From Granulosicoccus sp. (GTDB lineage Bacteria; Pseudomonadota; Gammaproteobacteria; Granulosicoccales; Granulosicoccaceae), in assembly GCA_020627685.1 (NCBI GenBank), contig JAHDGK010000004.1, positions 1 through 64,000 on the forward strand: a DNA stretch of 64,000 bases, in the 5' to 3' direction. Each line of letters starts with the position of its first letter. The stretch's first letter is position 1. The position numbers and the translations under genes were made by a program. Under the pieces are notes generated by a model that saw nothing but the letters and a program-made list of their open reading frames with translations, did no database searches and was not told where the DNA came from. Positions 35,457-45,361 of this stretch are shown piece after piece.

Positions 35457-36782
35457 ATGAAAAGTGTAAACAAGCCTTTGACCGAGGGGCCGATACTAAA
35501 CCATCTCGTGCGGCTGTCCATTCCGGCATCCATGGGCATGATATTCAACACGCTCTACAACCTCAGTGATTTCTGGTTTGCAGGTCTTGTGTCCGATGAG
35601 GCTCTGGCCGGAGTCTCCATTGCAGGCAGTGTATTTTTCCTCTTGCTAGCTTTGGGTATTGGTATCCAAACCGGCGCCTCGGCCATCATCGCGCCATCGG
35701 TAGGCAAAGGTGACAGTGAGGATGTCGCGAATTGGGTGGACCACGTTTTCGGTTTGTCCATCGTGTTGAGTATATTGGTGTCCGCACTGGGTTGGTGGGC
35801 AGCGGAACCTCTGGTCGTCTTCCTTGGCGCCGAACCTGATATTGCACCACTGTCCATGGAATACGTGTCGATCACGTTGCTCGGGGCATTTACCTTTATT
35901 TTAAGCTTCGCAGCGGCCGGTGCCCTTATGGCAATGGGGGATACGAAATCCAATAGAAATGCCCTGGCAGCTGGTTTTTTTATCAACCTTGCATTGAACC
36001 CCTTACTGACGTTTTCCTTGGAGCTGGGAGTCACGGGGCTTGCTCTGGCAACCGTACTCATTAAGGCCGGCTCGGCTGTCTATCTCTATTGGGTTCTCTG
36101 CCGCGAGATTGGACGTTATAGCAAGCCGAAAATAAACATCAATCGATGGATGGACCTGTTAAAGCAAGTGCTGCCAGCCAGCTTCAATATGCTGACGATT
36201 ATTCTAGGCAGCTTTATCACAATCTCACTGATCGGTCGGTTCGGTAGTGAACATGTCGCAGGCTACGCAGTAGGACTCAGACTAGAACAAGTACTCTTAC
36301 TTCCTGCTTTGGGTTTAAATGCTGCTGTCATGGCCATCGCCGGTCAGAATCTAGGCGCCGGTCATTACACACGCGTACAGGAGACTTACAAAACAGCGCT
36401 TAAAGTTGGATTAGCGATGGCTGCGGTCTCTATCCCTATCATGGTGTTCTTATCACCGGCCATGATGGACTTCTTTACCGATGATCAGTCGATAAGAGAT
36501 ACTGGTGCGGCCTATTTAAAAATCGATGCCATTGCCTTCTATGCCTATGTTGTGCTGTTCCTAAGCACGGCGACATTGCAGGCGATGAAACAACCGATGT
36601 TTCCTATGGTGTTGGGTATCGCACGACAACTAGTCATTCCAGCTAGTATTAACTACTGGCTAATCGTACAAATGAATTCACCGATGATGTCGGTGTTCTA
36701 CACCATTATTTCTGTGGTGGTAGTTGCAGCGTTTGTCGCTCACTGGTACACGTCAAGACAACTCAAAGAGCTTACATCCTAA
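35457..36782 (+). CDS. MATE-family multidrug/metabolite efflux transporter
   Basis: Inner-membrane exporter of 441 aa with about 12 membrane helices in two MatE halves. Typical start TEGPILNHLVRLSIPASMGM, with NTLYNLSDFWFAG in helix 2 and GQNLGAGHYTRVQE in the second half. Uses a sodium or proton gradient to expel cationic or organic compounds. ATG at 35457 is preferred over an upstream TTG (35376), whose 27 extra residues do not fit the family. Substrate unknown. Confidence 0.86.
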   Translation: MKSVNKPLTEGPILNHLVRLSIPASMGMIFNTLYNLSDFWFAGLVSDEALAGVSIAGSVFFLLLALGIGIQTGASAIIAPSVGKGDSEDVANWVDHVFGLSIVLSILVSALGWWAAEPLVVFLGAEPDIAPLSMEYVSITLLGAFTFILSFAAAGALMAMGDTKSNRNALAAGFFINLALNPLLTFSLELGVTGLALATVLIKAGSAVYLYWVLCREIGRYSKPKININRWMDLLKQVLPASFNMLTIILGSFITISLIGRFGSEHVAGYAVGLRLEQVLLLPALGLNAAVMAIAGQNLGAGHYTRVQETYKTALKVGLAMAAVSIPIMVFLSPAMMDFFTDDQSIRDTGAAYLKIDAIAFYAYVVLFLSTATLQAMKQPMFPMVLGIARQLVIPASINYWLIVQMNSPMMSVFYTIISVVVVAAFVAHWYTSRQLKELTS

Positions 36783-36806
36783 AAGCACTTTGAGTGTCTT
36801 AAGTGC
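36781..36806 (-). terminator. weak terminator hairpin after GH16 gene
   Basis: Short stem GCACTT / AAGTGC (36785-36790 with 36801-36806) just beyond the GH16 stop codon; on the minus strand the stem is followed by TTTT. The stem is only six pairs, so the call is tentative. Confidence 0.35.
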
Positions 36807-36814
36807 ACAGAGAC

Positions 36815-38320
36815 TTATTGCTGCCAGACGCGGATGTAATCGATTTCGAATACCGCTGGAATTGAAGCTGCAGTGGGTGAGCCAATCCATTCACTACCGA
36901 CCACTAACTGCGCAATAATATTCATGGGCTCGTCGGATACGCGAGGACCGGTAATGCGTTGTACTTCCTGACCATCAACGTACCAAATAACCAGGTCTTC
37001 TTCCCACAGCACTCCGTAGGTGTGGAAGCCCTGACTCATGTCTGTTCCGGTAACGGTTTCCATAGTGGGTGAGGAATGCTTTTCACCCGAGGCGTATCGT
37101 GCACGGTTACTGTCATAGTAGTGATACGTTTGATACGTCTTATCGGGACGAGAACCAATGAATTCAAGGATGTCTATCTCAGGTTTATTCTTTTCAAATT
37201 CCTGATTGAATAAATAGAACGTCGACAACAAGCCCTGACCACTGGCAACGCGTGCACTCATTTCAACATACCCGTAGGTCATCTCAAAATAATCTGAGGT
37301 ACTGATAACACCGGATAAGTACTGTTTGTTGTTGGCCGCAGCTAACAACTCAGGTGGTGTTTCGATACCTGTGATTTTCAGCGTCTCACCCGTAAACACA
37401 AATGGATCATAGGCTGGAGGGTTGTTACCAAACGTATTGACGAAATACTGCAATTCACGATTTATCGTGGTGTCGGGTCCCCAAGGTAGTGAGGTTTTCC
37501 AACGCGAGCGATCAAGACCGGACTCATTGAATTCTTCGGCAAACACTTGAGAGTAGTTAGTCAAATCGACAGGTTGAGAACTCAGTTGATTCAACGTAAA
37601 GACAACCGGTGCCGATTGAGCTGAACGCATGCCTTCATTGTCTACTGCAGCTATGGAGTAGCTATAACTGGCTCCCGGTACGGGCTGTCGACCAGTACAA
37701 CTGGCAGAGCGCGTGTAGTTACAATCCATGTAAGACGTACTGAGCCAGCTACGGTATTCGTGTTCAACACCAGAGTCCCCTCTAATGGTTTCAATCAAGA
37801 CACCATCGCGATAAATTTCGTAGGCCTCTACCGATTGATCGTCAGATGACGGTCCCCAACTGAATTCCAACCAGTTGTCAGACGCAAGCAACACGGTCAA
37901 ACCCGTTGGCACGCTCGGCGGGCCTGCACTACGAGTTGTATCTTTAACAAATGGCCCAACCAGAGACGCTGATTCAACGGCTGTTGGACTGTCATCATCA
38001 CCGCCCGACAAATCGACACCATCCGGATTATTAACCACTAAGTCGCCACCCGGATCATCTGCCGCAGGTGGAGTCTGCGTTGTAGGTGTATCGGCTTGCT
38101 CTAGCGCGTCTGTATTGGTTGTATCCGGTGTGTCGGGCACATCCGGCGTGTCACTTACTGGTGTGCTTGGTTGGTCGGCAGTAGGTGTTTGTTCTTGCTG
38201 TTCTGTCGTGCTACTGCTGGAACCGCCACAAGAGGATAAGGTAAAACATGCAGCTACAAAAAAACCGGTAAAACCGGCTCGTTTAAAAATCGTCATGATT
38301 ATGAGTTTCTTAGGATCCAT
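36815..38320 (-). CDS. GH16 family beta-glucanase/laminarinase-like lipoprotein
   Basis: Surface lipoprotein of 501 aa: signal with lipobox LSSC followed by GGSSSS, a Pro/Thr/Asp-rich linker (about 35-135), a fibronectin type III domain (about 135-235) and a C-terminal GH16 domain (about 245-501). The catalytic motif ExDxxE is intact as EIDILEFIG, with FAEEFNESGLDRSRW at the domain start and WYVDGQEVQRI later. GH16 enzymes cut beta-1,3/1,4-glucans, agars or carrageenans; laminarin of algae is the likely marine substrate. Start at 38320 or 38296; no clear RBS decides. Confidence 0.87.
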   Translation of the reverse strand: MDPKKLIIMTIFKRAGFTGFFVAACFTLSSCGGSSSSTTEQQEQTPTADQPSTPVSDTPDVPDTPDTTNTDALEQADTPTTQTPPAADDPGGDLVVNNPDGVDLSGGDDDSPTAVESASLVGPFVKDTTRSAGPPSVPTGLTVLLASDNWLEFSWGPSSDDQSVEAYEIYRDGVLIETIRGDSGVEHEYRSWLSTSYMDCNYTRSASCTGRQPVPGASYSYSIAAVDNEGMRSAQSAPVVFTLNQLSSQPVDLTNYSQVFAEEFNESGLDRSRWKTSLPWGPDTTINRELQYFVNTFGNNPPAYDPFVFTGETLKITGIETPPELLAAANNKQYLSGVISTSDYFEMTYGYVEMSARVASGQGLLSTFYLFNQEFEKNKPEIDILEFIGSRPDKTYQTYHYYDSNRARYASGEKHSSPTMETVTGTDMSQGFHTYGVLWEEDLVIWYVDGQEVQRITGPRVSDEPMNIIAQLVVGSEWIGSPTAASIPAVFEIDYIRVWQQ

Positions 38321-38507
38321 TAATTAACACGGGCATTGTCCGTGTCAAGACAAATCACTGTCAATCGACAAAATGTGAAGTATTTAAAACATACCCGCGA
38401 TATTCCAAGGATCCCGAAATACAGTGCACGTTTTAGAACAATAAACCGACTACAAGGCGCATAAACACTGGGTTAAGGGCGTCTGTATTAACGAAGACAC
38501 AAACTGG

Positions 38508-39509
38508 TTACAGTTCAGATAATGAGCGATGACATAAGGCTAATGTATAGCTATGGATTTTCGCATGTCCCGGCATCCAGCCTAAGAGGAAACGATAGAA
38601 GTCCGTCCATGCAATCGGATACAGAGACCGCCATTCAACTTCGAGATGTTGTTTGCTTTGCGCATCTAATGAGTTATCAATGGCGTTGTGCAAACAATGA
38701 AAGTAATGGTCAAGCAATTGAGTTTCATTAGCGGCACATTGTTTATCGCTTAGACAACTGCCCAGAAAGTACGCAACGTCTTTCATTCCACAGCCGCGGC
38801 CTACGTATTGAAAGTCAACCGCGGCAACATCACTCATTGTTTCGTTAAAACAGAAGTTGGCAACTTTCGCATCGCCATGAACCAAGGTTTGAAATTGTGC
38901 GCCTTTTAATTTCTCATCAAGCAACACAGCTGCCTCTTTGACTGGCCCAGACTCCATCGCGGCGAACTCATCAGGGCGAGTCGCCAAATGCCAATAACAC
39001 CCCTCTGTCCAAAGACCTTCAGCCGAATCACCTAAAAATTTCGCGTGAAATTCGGCCAGCCATCTCAGACAGACCTGCACTTCTCTGAGGGTAAGATGCG
39101 AACATAGACCCGGGTATTCCGGTGATAAATCTTCTAGGAGAATAAAGCTTGCGTACGCATCGGCATGCGTACCTAGCGAGGCAGGTACCCTACAACCACT
39201 ATGGCATCGATGAGCGTAGTGTTCGTACCAATGGCGTTCGACTCTATACGATTGGGCCTTACGTTCATGAGAGCGCTGACCGTTCCAACCTCGCGGATGC
39301 TGTGCAGCACGATCCGGAGTTATATGCTTTAACACACAGGATGGATGTGTCGGGGAGTTGCTGCGTACCCTGAGCAGACTTCCCTGCCCGCCCCATAGAT
39401 CTTGCATCGTTGTCGCTGAGTGAATAACTGACGCACCAATTTGATCGCATACAAACTGATGGGCTGACTCTGAGAGTTTGACTTGAGCCCTATCGGGTTC
39501 GTTTTTCAT
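38508..39509 (-). CDS. CHK/ecdysteroid-kinase-like phosphotransferase
   Basis: Protein-kinase-fold phosphotransferase related to the aminoglycoside phosphotransferase and ecdysteroid-kinase-like (EcKinase) group, about 333 aa. Catalytic loop LVHGDAKVANFCF and metal-binding VAAVDFQYVGRGCGMKDVAY are clear; SFILLEDL marks the hinge. It would phosphorylate a small hydroxylated compound. The ATG at 39509 is chosen over a TTG at 39533. Divergent from the peroxiredoxin-like gene. No resistance role is evident. Confidence 0.78.
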   Translation of the reverse strand: MKNEPDRAQVKLSESAHQFVCDQIGASVIHSATTMQDLWGGQGSLLRVRSNSPTHPSCVLKHITPDRAAQHPRGWNGQRSHERKAQSYRVERHWYEHYAHRCHSGCRVPASLGTHADAYASFILLEDLSPEYPGLCSHLTLREVQVCLRWLAEFHAKFLGDSAEGLWTEGCYWHLATRPDEFAAMESGPVKEAAVLLDEKLKGAQFQTLVHGDAKVANFCFNETMSDVAAVDFQYVGRGCGMKDVAYFLGSCLSDKQCAANETQLLDHYFHCLHNAIDNSLDAQSKQHLEVEWRSLYPIAWTDFYRFLLGWMPGHAKIHSYTLALCHRSLSEL

Positions 39510-39655
39510 ATCCACTAATCCATGCTTAAACAAACTCTGTGGGGAGACCTTTTCAGACTCACCGCAGTATAAGGCGACAGCGTGACAAAACTTGAGAATG
39601 GCCCGCGTGCCAGTATACTAGTCTTCTCTTTAACTCCTCGTTTTTGACATCAGAC

Positions 39656-40183
39656 ATGAGCCTTTCGAACTCCAAGCCCGTCGCTGGTCAAGCCTTCCCA
39701 GTCTTTAACAGTACGCTCGCCACGGGCGACACTCAGACAGTGGGTGCCCCCAATGGTCGTTGGCAACTGATCGTTGTCTATCGCGGTAAGCACTGCGGTC
39801 GATGCAAAAAGTACCTTGGAATTTTGGAAAATATGCAATCTGAATGGAAAGCAGCCGGATTCGATATCGTTGCCGTATCCGCTGACCCTATCGAAAAATT
39901 GCAAGCAGACCTAAACGAATTTGGATGGACATTTCCAGTTGGCTACGACTTATCAGTAGATGACATGAAAAATCTTGGCGTATACATCAGCGACCCGCTG
40001 ACACCGGACGAAACGGACCGCCAGTTTGCTGAACCCGCTGTTTTCTGCCTACGTCCAGATGGCACGATTCAAATTGCCGCTATCTCTAACGGCCCGTCGG
40101 CGCGACCCGACTTAGCCGAGTTACTCGATGGCATGATATTCACTATTGAGCATGGCAAACCCGCTCGAGGCACCGCGGCATAA
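39656..40183 (+). CDS. peroxiredoxin-like (AhpC/TSA) protein
   Basis: Thioredoxin-fold protein, about 175 aa. The redox site is KHCGRCKKY, a CxxC with the position of the peroxidatic cysteine, followed by the AhpC/TSA-like FDIVAVSADPIEKLQADL and AVFCLRPDGTIQ. It probably reduces peroxide or a disulfide in the cytosol, no signal peptide being present. ATG at 39656 is preferred to the TTG at 39644. Its stop overlaps the start of the S9 peptidase by one base (TAATG), so the two are coupled. Confidence 0.78.
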   Translation: MSLSNSKPVAGQAFPVFNSTLATGDTQTVGAPNGRWQLIVVYRGKHCGRCKKYLGILENMQSEWKAAGFDIVAVSADPIEKLQADLNEFGWTFPVGYDLSVDDMKNLGVYISDPLTPDETDRQFAEPAVFCLRPDGTIQIAAISNGPSARPDLAELLDGMIFTIEHGKPARGTAA

Positions 40184-42081
40184 TGTCCAGTAAGGCCACA
40201 GCGCCCTATGGCACCTGGGCGTCTCCAATTACGGCCAACATGCTGGTAGCCGGTGCGAAAGGTATCAGTGAAGTCATACCTGATGGAGACGCGGTGTGGT
40301 GGGCAGAGTCAAGGCCCGAAGAAGGCGGCCGCGTTGCCGTCATGCGCTGGTGTGATGGCCTCTCTGAGGAGATAACGCCCGATGGTGCAAACGTCAGAAC
40401 CACCATGCATGAATACGGTGGTGGCGCCTGGTGGGCCGCAGACGGTGTTCTTTGGTATGTCGACTATTCTGATCAACGGCTGCGCCGCCTGCATCCTGGC
40501 AGCGACCCAATACTGCTGAGTAATGAGCCAGAAAAGCCTAAGGCTGATCGTTTCGCCGATATCAGGCCGACACCTTGCGGACAGTGGCTTATTAGCGTTC
40601 TGGAAAGACATCGCTCTGATCAACCCGAACCGCAAAATCTGATTGCGGCTACCGCTAACGACGGATCAGGAAAACAGGTAGATCTTGTTACCGGGGCAGA
40701 TTTCTACGGGTCTCCGTGTCTGTCACCGGATGGTAAACGGCTCGCCTGGGTTCAGTGGGATCACCCTAATATGCCTTGGGATGATACTCGGCTGATGCTC
40801 GCTGATATCGACATCACGTCTGATGATGTGGCCATCAATAACGTTGAGCTTGTTGCAGGCGGCGCAGACGAATCCATTGTTCAGCCATTATGGTCTCCAA
40901 CGGGTGTTCTGCACTACCTATCTGATCGTAACGATCTGTGGCATCTGTACGCACACGGCACAGACACCCCCATACTGGCACCTGAAGGAGAAATTGGTTA
41001 TCCGCCGTGGGTACACGGCATGGCTCGCTATGCTTTCAAAGCAGATGGCACCCTTGTGTTCGCTCAGTACAAAGGTGGAATCGACTATTTGGACGGCTAC
41101 CCTGAACAAACAAATTTTCACAGTGTTCGGGCATCAGGATCACACATCAGTTTTACCAGTGGCTCATGGTCAAGGGAAGCTGCCGTGTTTCAAGATCAAC
41201 AGCAGATCGTCAGCCCGCGAGATTTACATCTGCACTCTGAGTATCTCAGCGAACCGGAAGTCATAACCTTTCCAACCGGACCTGCCAAAAATGAGGTGGC
41301 GCATGCCTTGTATTATGCGCCGGCACACCCTGATATTGAGGGTCCGGCAGACGAACGACCTCCCCTGATCGTACTTGCCCATGGTGGTCCGACAGCACCG
41401 GCTAGACCACAGTTGTCATTAGCCCATAGGTTTTGGACCAGCCGTGGTTTTGCAATAGCCGATGTCAATTATCGTGGTAGTAGCGGTTTCGGTCGTGTAT
41501 ACCGTAAGAAGCTGGAAGGACAATGGGGAATAGCTGACGTTGAAGACTGTGTCGCCGTTGCCCAGTATCTAGCTGACAGAGGTTCTGTTGACCCCAAACG
41601 GCTACTTATTCGTGGCGGCAGTGCGGGTGGCTTTACGGTACTCTCAGCTTTAGCTTTTCATGACACGTTCACGGCAGGCGCAAGCTTGTATGGCGTGGCT
41701 GATTTAGAGGCATTGGCAAACGATACTCATAAATTCGAATCACGGTATTTAGATAGCCTGATCGGACCATGGCCGGAAGCCTCTGATGTTTACGCGCAAC
41801 GCTCACCCATCAACCATTTAGACGGCTTTACAGCGCCCATGATTATTCTTCAAGGATCTGAAGATGCGATTGTTCCTCCGAACCAATCTCGCATGATTGT
41901 GGACGCCCTTGAAAAGCGTGGAATTCCCGTTTCATATCTGGAATTTGAAGGTGAGCAACACGGGTTCAGGCAGGCCGAGACCATCATAAAAGCCATACAG
42001 GCTGAACTGACATTTTACGGCCGTGTTTTTAACTTTGAACCCGCCGGTGAAACCACCGATTTAGAAATACGCAACATGTGA
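40183..42081 (+). CDS. S9-family serine peptidase (prolyl oligopeptidase/acylaminoacyl peptidase type)
   Basis: Protein of 632 aa with an N-terminal beta-propeller (about 1-375) and a C-terminal alpha/beta-hydrolase domain. Catalytic serine in RGGSAGGFTVL, Asp in GSEDAIVPP, His in GEQHGFRQ; oxyanion region VLAHGGPTAP and the conserved NYRGSSGFGR. Cleaves short peptides in the cytosol; no signal peptide. Coupled to the peroxiredoxin-like gene, convergent with the histidine kinase. Confidence 0.88.
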   Translation: MSSKATAPYGTWASPITANMLVAGAKGISEVIPDGDAVWWAESRPEEGGRVAVMRWCDGLSEEITPDGANVRTTMHEYGGGAWWAADGVLWYVDYSDQRLRRLHPGSDPILLSNEPEKPKADRFADIRPTPCGQWLISVLERHRSDQPEPQNLIAATANDGSGKQVDLVTGADFYGSPCLSPDGKRLAWVQWDHPNMPWDDTRLMLADIDITSDDVAINNVELVAGGADESIVQPLWSPTGVLHYLSDRNDLWHLYAHGTDTPILAPEGEIGYPPWVHGMARYAFKADGTLVFAQYKGGIDYLDGYPEQTNFHSVRASGSHISFTSGSWSREAAVFQDQQQIVSPRDLHLHSEYLSEPEVITFPTGPAKNEVAHALYYAPAHPDIEGPADERPPLIVLAHGGPTAPARPQLSLAHRFWTSRGFAIADVNYRGSSGFGRVYRKKLEGQWGIADVEDCVAVAQYLADRGSVDPKRLLIRGGSAGGFTVLSALAFHDTFTAGASLYGVADLEALANDTHKFESRYLDSLIGPWPEASDVYAQRSPINHLDGFTAPMIILQGSEDAIVPPNQSRMIVDALEKRGIPVSYLEFEGEQHGFRQAETIIKAIQAELTFYGRVFNFEPAGETTDLEIRNM

Positions 42082-42087
42082 TTGTTG

Positions 42088-43872
42088 CTAGCTGGCCTGT
42101 TCTGTCTCACTTAGAGGCAGAACGTTCGCCTGCTCTGCAATTAACTTTCTTAACAGCTCCGGTTCGCAGGGTTTGTGCAGCATCGGGAAACCCAAACGCT
42201 TGATGTCCGTAAGTTGCTCAGGTGCGATGTCCCCGGTCAGGATGATCGCCGGAACGTCTAACTTTAAGTGTTCTCTAATACGGCGAATCGCATCACCACC
42301 GGTTTCACCATCGCGAAGCCTGTAATCGCTGAGAATAACATCGGGGATCTCGTTAATTTCTTTGAGCTGCTGCAACGCGGCATCGCCGGATGTCGCGGTC
42401 ATAACGACGCAGCCCCATGTTTCGAGTAGTCCTTCTACCGCTAAACACACGCCATATTCATCATCGACGACCAACACGAATAAGGAATTAACCGCATGCA
42501 AAGGTTGACTGACCGCATCAGCAACCTCTTCGTAATATTCGTTATATCCTAGCGGTACAAGCACTGAAAACGTTGTACCGAAACCGGGCTTTGAAACAAG
42601 CGATACCGGTATGTCCAGCAATATGGACAACCGCTTAACAATCGACAAGCCCAAACCGATTCCTTGTCCGCGGGTATGTTTGTTTCCATTGAGTTGCACA
42701 AACTCTTCGAAGATACGAGCTTGGTCAGAAGCTGAAATTCCAGGTCCTGTGTCAACGACAGAAATAGAGACATCCTCACCCTGTAACTGCACATTCAAGC
42801 TTACTGAACCAGATGACGTATATCTGATAGCGTTGCTAATAATATTACGTAGGAGTCGTTCCAGTAAAAGGAGATCGGAATAAACTACGTATTCGCGAAT
42901 CTCACAAACAAACTCAATACCTTTTTCGGCCGCTAATGGCTGAAAATCTCTTTTCAACAGCCGAAGAAGATCAGCTAACTGCGAATGTTGATTATTGACA
43001 GGCAAGGTGCCAGCATCCAATTTCGAAATATCAAGCAAAGCGTTGAATAATTCTTCTAAGGACTTGACTGATGAGTCGATCTGCGAGACCAGGGTCTTAT
43101 GCCGCGTATCTCTGGTTTGCAACTCCAATGTCGCTGTAAATAGACGTAACGAGTGCAGGGGTTGTCTTAAATCATGACTGGCAGCTGCCAGGAATTTAGA
43201 TTTAGCTTGATTCGCATGAGCTTCGCGTTTTAAGGCCTCTTCTGCCCGTTGTTTTTCCAGACGCAGGTTTTCTAATAGCTCGTCATTTTCGAAACGAATT
43301 CTAATTGAACTACCGACTGATGTGCTCACACTTCGCGAGACGCCAGTGCAGACGAACAGGAACATGACTCCAAGAGCAGACAACCACCGGTAGATCGGAT
43401 CTTCAAATCCCCACATTTTTATGATGATAGGGGTTAACAACGGCGTGACGAAAAATAGGTAAACCGGAATCAGAAAAGAGGATGATCCGGTAGCACTGGC
43501 GGTCATCCCGGCCAGAATCATGAGAATCAATAATGATGAGAACGGACTGCCTTCATCAACCGCAAAAAAACCGAAAACACCGAATGACGTCGCCATGACA
43601 AACGCCAAAAAGGCTGCCACTGCGATTCGCTGATTGACATTATGTCGAGTAGATTTGTGTTTTTTCCAATAGCGAAGTATCACGCCTCGCAGTACCGTCC
43701 ACGCAATCACAAACCCAAACCAGGGAACTAAATAAGCGTCGGGTATTTCTTCTCGAAGGCAGAAAAATAATGCAACCGCCGCGACAGCCGAGCCCGCCAT
43801 GACATATGGGAGGTTGTCACAGATTAAGTGAAACTTCGCTAATCGCGTATCTAGCTTTCGGTTATGGGGCAT
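42088..43872 (-). CDS. membrane hybrid histidine kinase/response regulator
   Basis: Inner-membrane sensor kinase of about 594 aa. About six hydrophobic segments (residues 20-180), a coiled-coil linker, HisKA with phospho-accepting His near 233 (AAASHDLRQPLHSLRLF), HATPase with NIISNAIRYTSSG, DTGPGIS and GQGIGLGLSIV, and a C-terminal receiver domain with Asp in VILSDYRLRDGE and Lys in MLHKP. It resembles quorum- or membrane-state-type hybrid kinases with a 6TM input. No output regulator is adjacent. Starts at ATG 43872, overlapping the S4 gene by 11 bases; a TTG four codons earlier is less likely. Confidence 0.87.
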   Translation of the reverse strand: MPHNRKLDTRLAKFHLICDNLPYVMAGSAVAAVALFFCLREEIPDAYLVPWFGFVIAWTVLRGVILRYWKKHKSTRHNVNQRIAVAAFLAFVMATSFGVFGFFAVDEGSPFSSLLILMILAGMTASATGSSSFLIPVYLFFVTPLLTPIIIKMWGFEDPIYRWLSALGVMFLFVCTGVSRSVSTSVGSSIRIRFENDELLENLRLEKQRAEEALKREAHANQAKSKFLAAASHDLRQPLHSLRLFTATLELQTRDTRHKTLVSQIDSSVKSLEELFNALLDISKLDAGTLPVNNQHSQLADLLRLLKRDFQPLAAEKGIEFVCEIREYVVYSDLLLLERLLRNIISNAIRYTSSGSVSLNVQLQGEDVSISVVDTGPGISASDQARIFEEFVQLNGNKHTRGQGIGLGLSIVKRLSILLDIPVSLVSKPGFGTTFSVLVPLGYNEYYEEVADAVSQPLHAVNSLFVLVVDDEYGVCLAVEGLLETWGCVVMTATSGDAALQQLKEINEIPDVILSDYRLRDGETGGDAIRRIREHLKLDVPAIILTGDIAPEQLTDIKRLGFPMLHKPCEPELLRKLIAEQANVLPLSETEQAS

Positions 43873-44119
43873 CGTGCTCAACAACCATTGTCAGTCGTAT
43901 TCTGTCGAAATCGATGACGTCATCCCGGCGGATTTTCCGGCGACGACGGGTTTCAAGTTCACCGTTGACAAAAACCAAGCCATCGTCGATGACCATTTTG
44001 GCCTCGCCGCCACTGCTCACCAACGCTTCAAACTTTAATATTTTATACAGCTCCACGGGCTCTGTTTCCAGAACTACATCTCTGGACTCAGACGGCGGAG
44101 GAGCATTCTCGGCAGGCAT
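43862..44119 (-). CDS. S4-domain RNA-binding protein (YbcJ-like)
   Basis: Small cytosolic RNA-binding protein, 85 aa, of the YbcJ/YaaA-like S4 family. The S4 fold shows LYKILKFEALVSSGGEAKM, VFVNGELETRRRRKIR and DDVIDFDRIRLTMV. Likely binds structured or ribosomal RNA. Overlaps the start of the histidine kinase gene by 11 bases, which suggests co-transcription without a clear functional link. Confidence 0.8.
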   Translation of the reverse strand: MPAENAPPPSESRDVVLETEPVELYKILKFEALVSSGGEAKMVIDDGLVFVNGELETRRRRKIRRDDVIDFDRIRLTMVVEHDAP

Positions 44120-44138
44120 GGACTATTTTTGACGCGTA

Positions 44139-44177
44139 CAAAAAACGAGTGCCGCTAGGGTACACCCTAGCGGCACT
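44139..44177 (-). terminator. intrinsic terminator after DHH gene
   Basis: Perfect 13-base-pair stem (44148-44160 with 44165-44177), loop TACA. On the minus strand it is followed after two bases by a run of T (A-run at 44140-44145 on plus). It ends the DHH phosphoesterase transcript before the S4 gene. Confidence 0.85.
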
Positions 44178-44239
44178 GACAACGTCTTCCACTGGTATTT
44201 TTTTAGAAAATCGTAATTTTCGAAAATTCAGTCGGGGTA

Positions 44240-45190
44240 CTAACTTGCCTTTGCCAAAGGCTGTTCGTTGGCATTAATGGCTGCAATGAGTTCTTTGAGT
44301 ACGTCGTCGGCCTTATCGTTGTCTATTTGACAAGTACCGGCAGCAGCATGTCCGCCCCCATCGTATTCAAGCATCAACTCGCCAACGTGCGTTTTGCAAC
44401 TCCGATCAAAGATAGATTTTCCTGTGGCGAAAACTGTATTCTGCTGACGAAAACCCCACAGCTGATGAATCGAAATATTGCATTGAGGGTACAGGGCGTA
44501 AATGCTAAACCGACTACCCGGGTAAATGGTTTCCTCATTGCGCAGGTCTAGCACCACTAAATTTCCGTGGACTGTGCCGCAGCGTAATAATTGCTCTTTG
44601 AATTTATCGGCATTCTGTTCGTATAGCTCTACTCGCTCCACCACGTCGGGCAGTTGGAGAATCTCCTCAATTGACTGGGTTCGGCACGCATCGATGAGTT
44701 CCATCATTAGTGCGTAGTTGGAGATCCTGAATTCGCGAAATCGTCCGAGACCCGTTCTGGAATCCATGAGCATGTTTAGCAGCTCCCAATTTTTAGGCTC
44801 GAGAACTTCTTCCATGGAGTACTGGGCTGAATCGGCTTTGTCTACCGCTTCCATCATCTCATCCCACTGAGTAGGAAAAGTGTCATGGCCACCGTAGTGC
44901 TTCCACACCACTCGCGCGGCTGACGGTGCATCGGGATCAATGATGTAATTCGACACGCTGACATCATTACGCTTGGTCTCAGAATCATGGTGATCGAATA
45001 CCAAATGAGCACCATCACAAAACGGCAAGTTGGTCGTGATATCAGATGCCGAGATATCAATCTTGCCATCCTGCATATCCTTGGGATGAACAAAACTAAT
45101 GTCATCGATCATGTCCATGTGCTTGAACAAAACAGCACACACTAGGCCGTCGAAGTCACTGCGAGTTACCAGGCGATATTTTTCGGTCAT
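44240..45190 (-). CDS. DHH-family phosphoesterase
   Basis: Cytosolic DHH-superfamily hydrolase, about 316 aa, with metal motifs RSDFDGLVCAVLF, VFDHHDSE and the C-terminal DHHA1-type GGGHAAAGTC. Relatives act on short oligonucleotides, cyclic dinucleotide products or polyphosphate; this one has no RecJ, NrnA or PPX specificity features that I can identify. Start at ATG 45190 (MTEKYRLVTRSDFDG); the frame extends to 45244 but the extra hydrophobic residues do not fit the family. Confidence 0.8.
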   Translation of the reverse strand: MTEKYRLVTRSDFDGLVCAVLFKHMDMIDDISFVHPKDMQDGKIDISASDITTNLPFCDGAHLVFDHHDSETKRNDVSVSNYIIDPDAPSAARVVWKHYGGHDTFPTQWDEMMEAVDKADSAQYSMEEVLEPKNWELLNMLMDSRTGLGRFREFRISNYALMMELIDACRTQSIEEILQLPDVVERVELYEQNADKFKEQLLRCGTVHGNLVVLDLRNEETIYPGSRFSIYALYPQCNISIHQLWGFRQQNTVFATGKSIFDRSCKTHVGELMLEYDGGGHAAAGTCQIDNDKADDVLKELIAAINANEQPLAKAS

Positions 45191-45361
45191 TTGCTTTTCA
45201 ATTTCCAAACACAACGGATAGATCAGAAAAGCGGCTGACAGCACTTCGGTTTGAGTAGCTAGGGGTTAGCTTTTCTTCTTATAACCCCGTAACTGTGAAC
45301 AGTTCACAAAATAACTTGGCTCTCGAGCAACACTAACACGCGTTACACACTTGTCTAGCCC

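Noticed and set aside
45262-45288. Inverted repeat GGGGTTA / TAACCCC as terminator of tex
   Set aside because: Loop of 13 bases and no T-tract on the minus strand; left unannotated.
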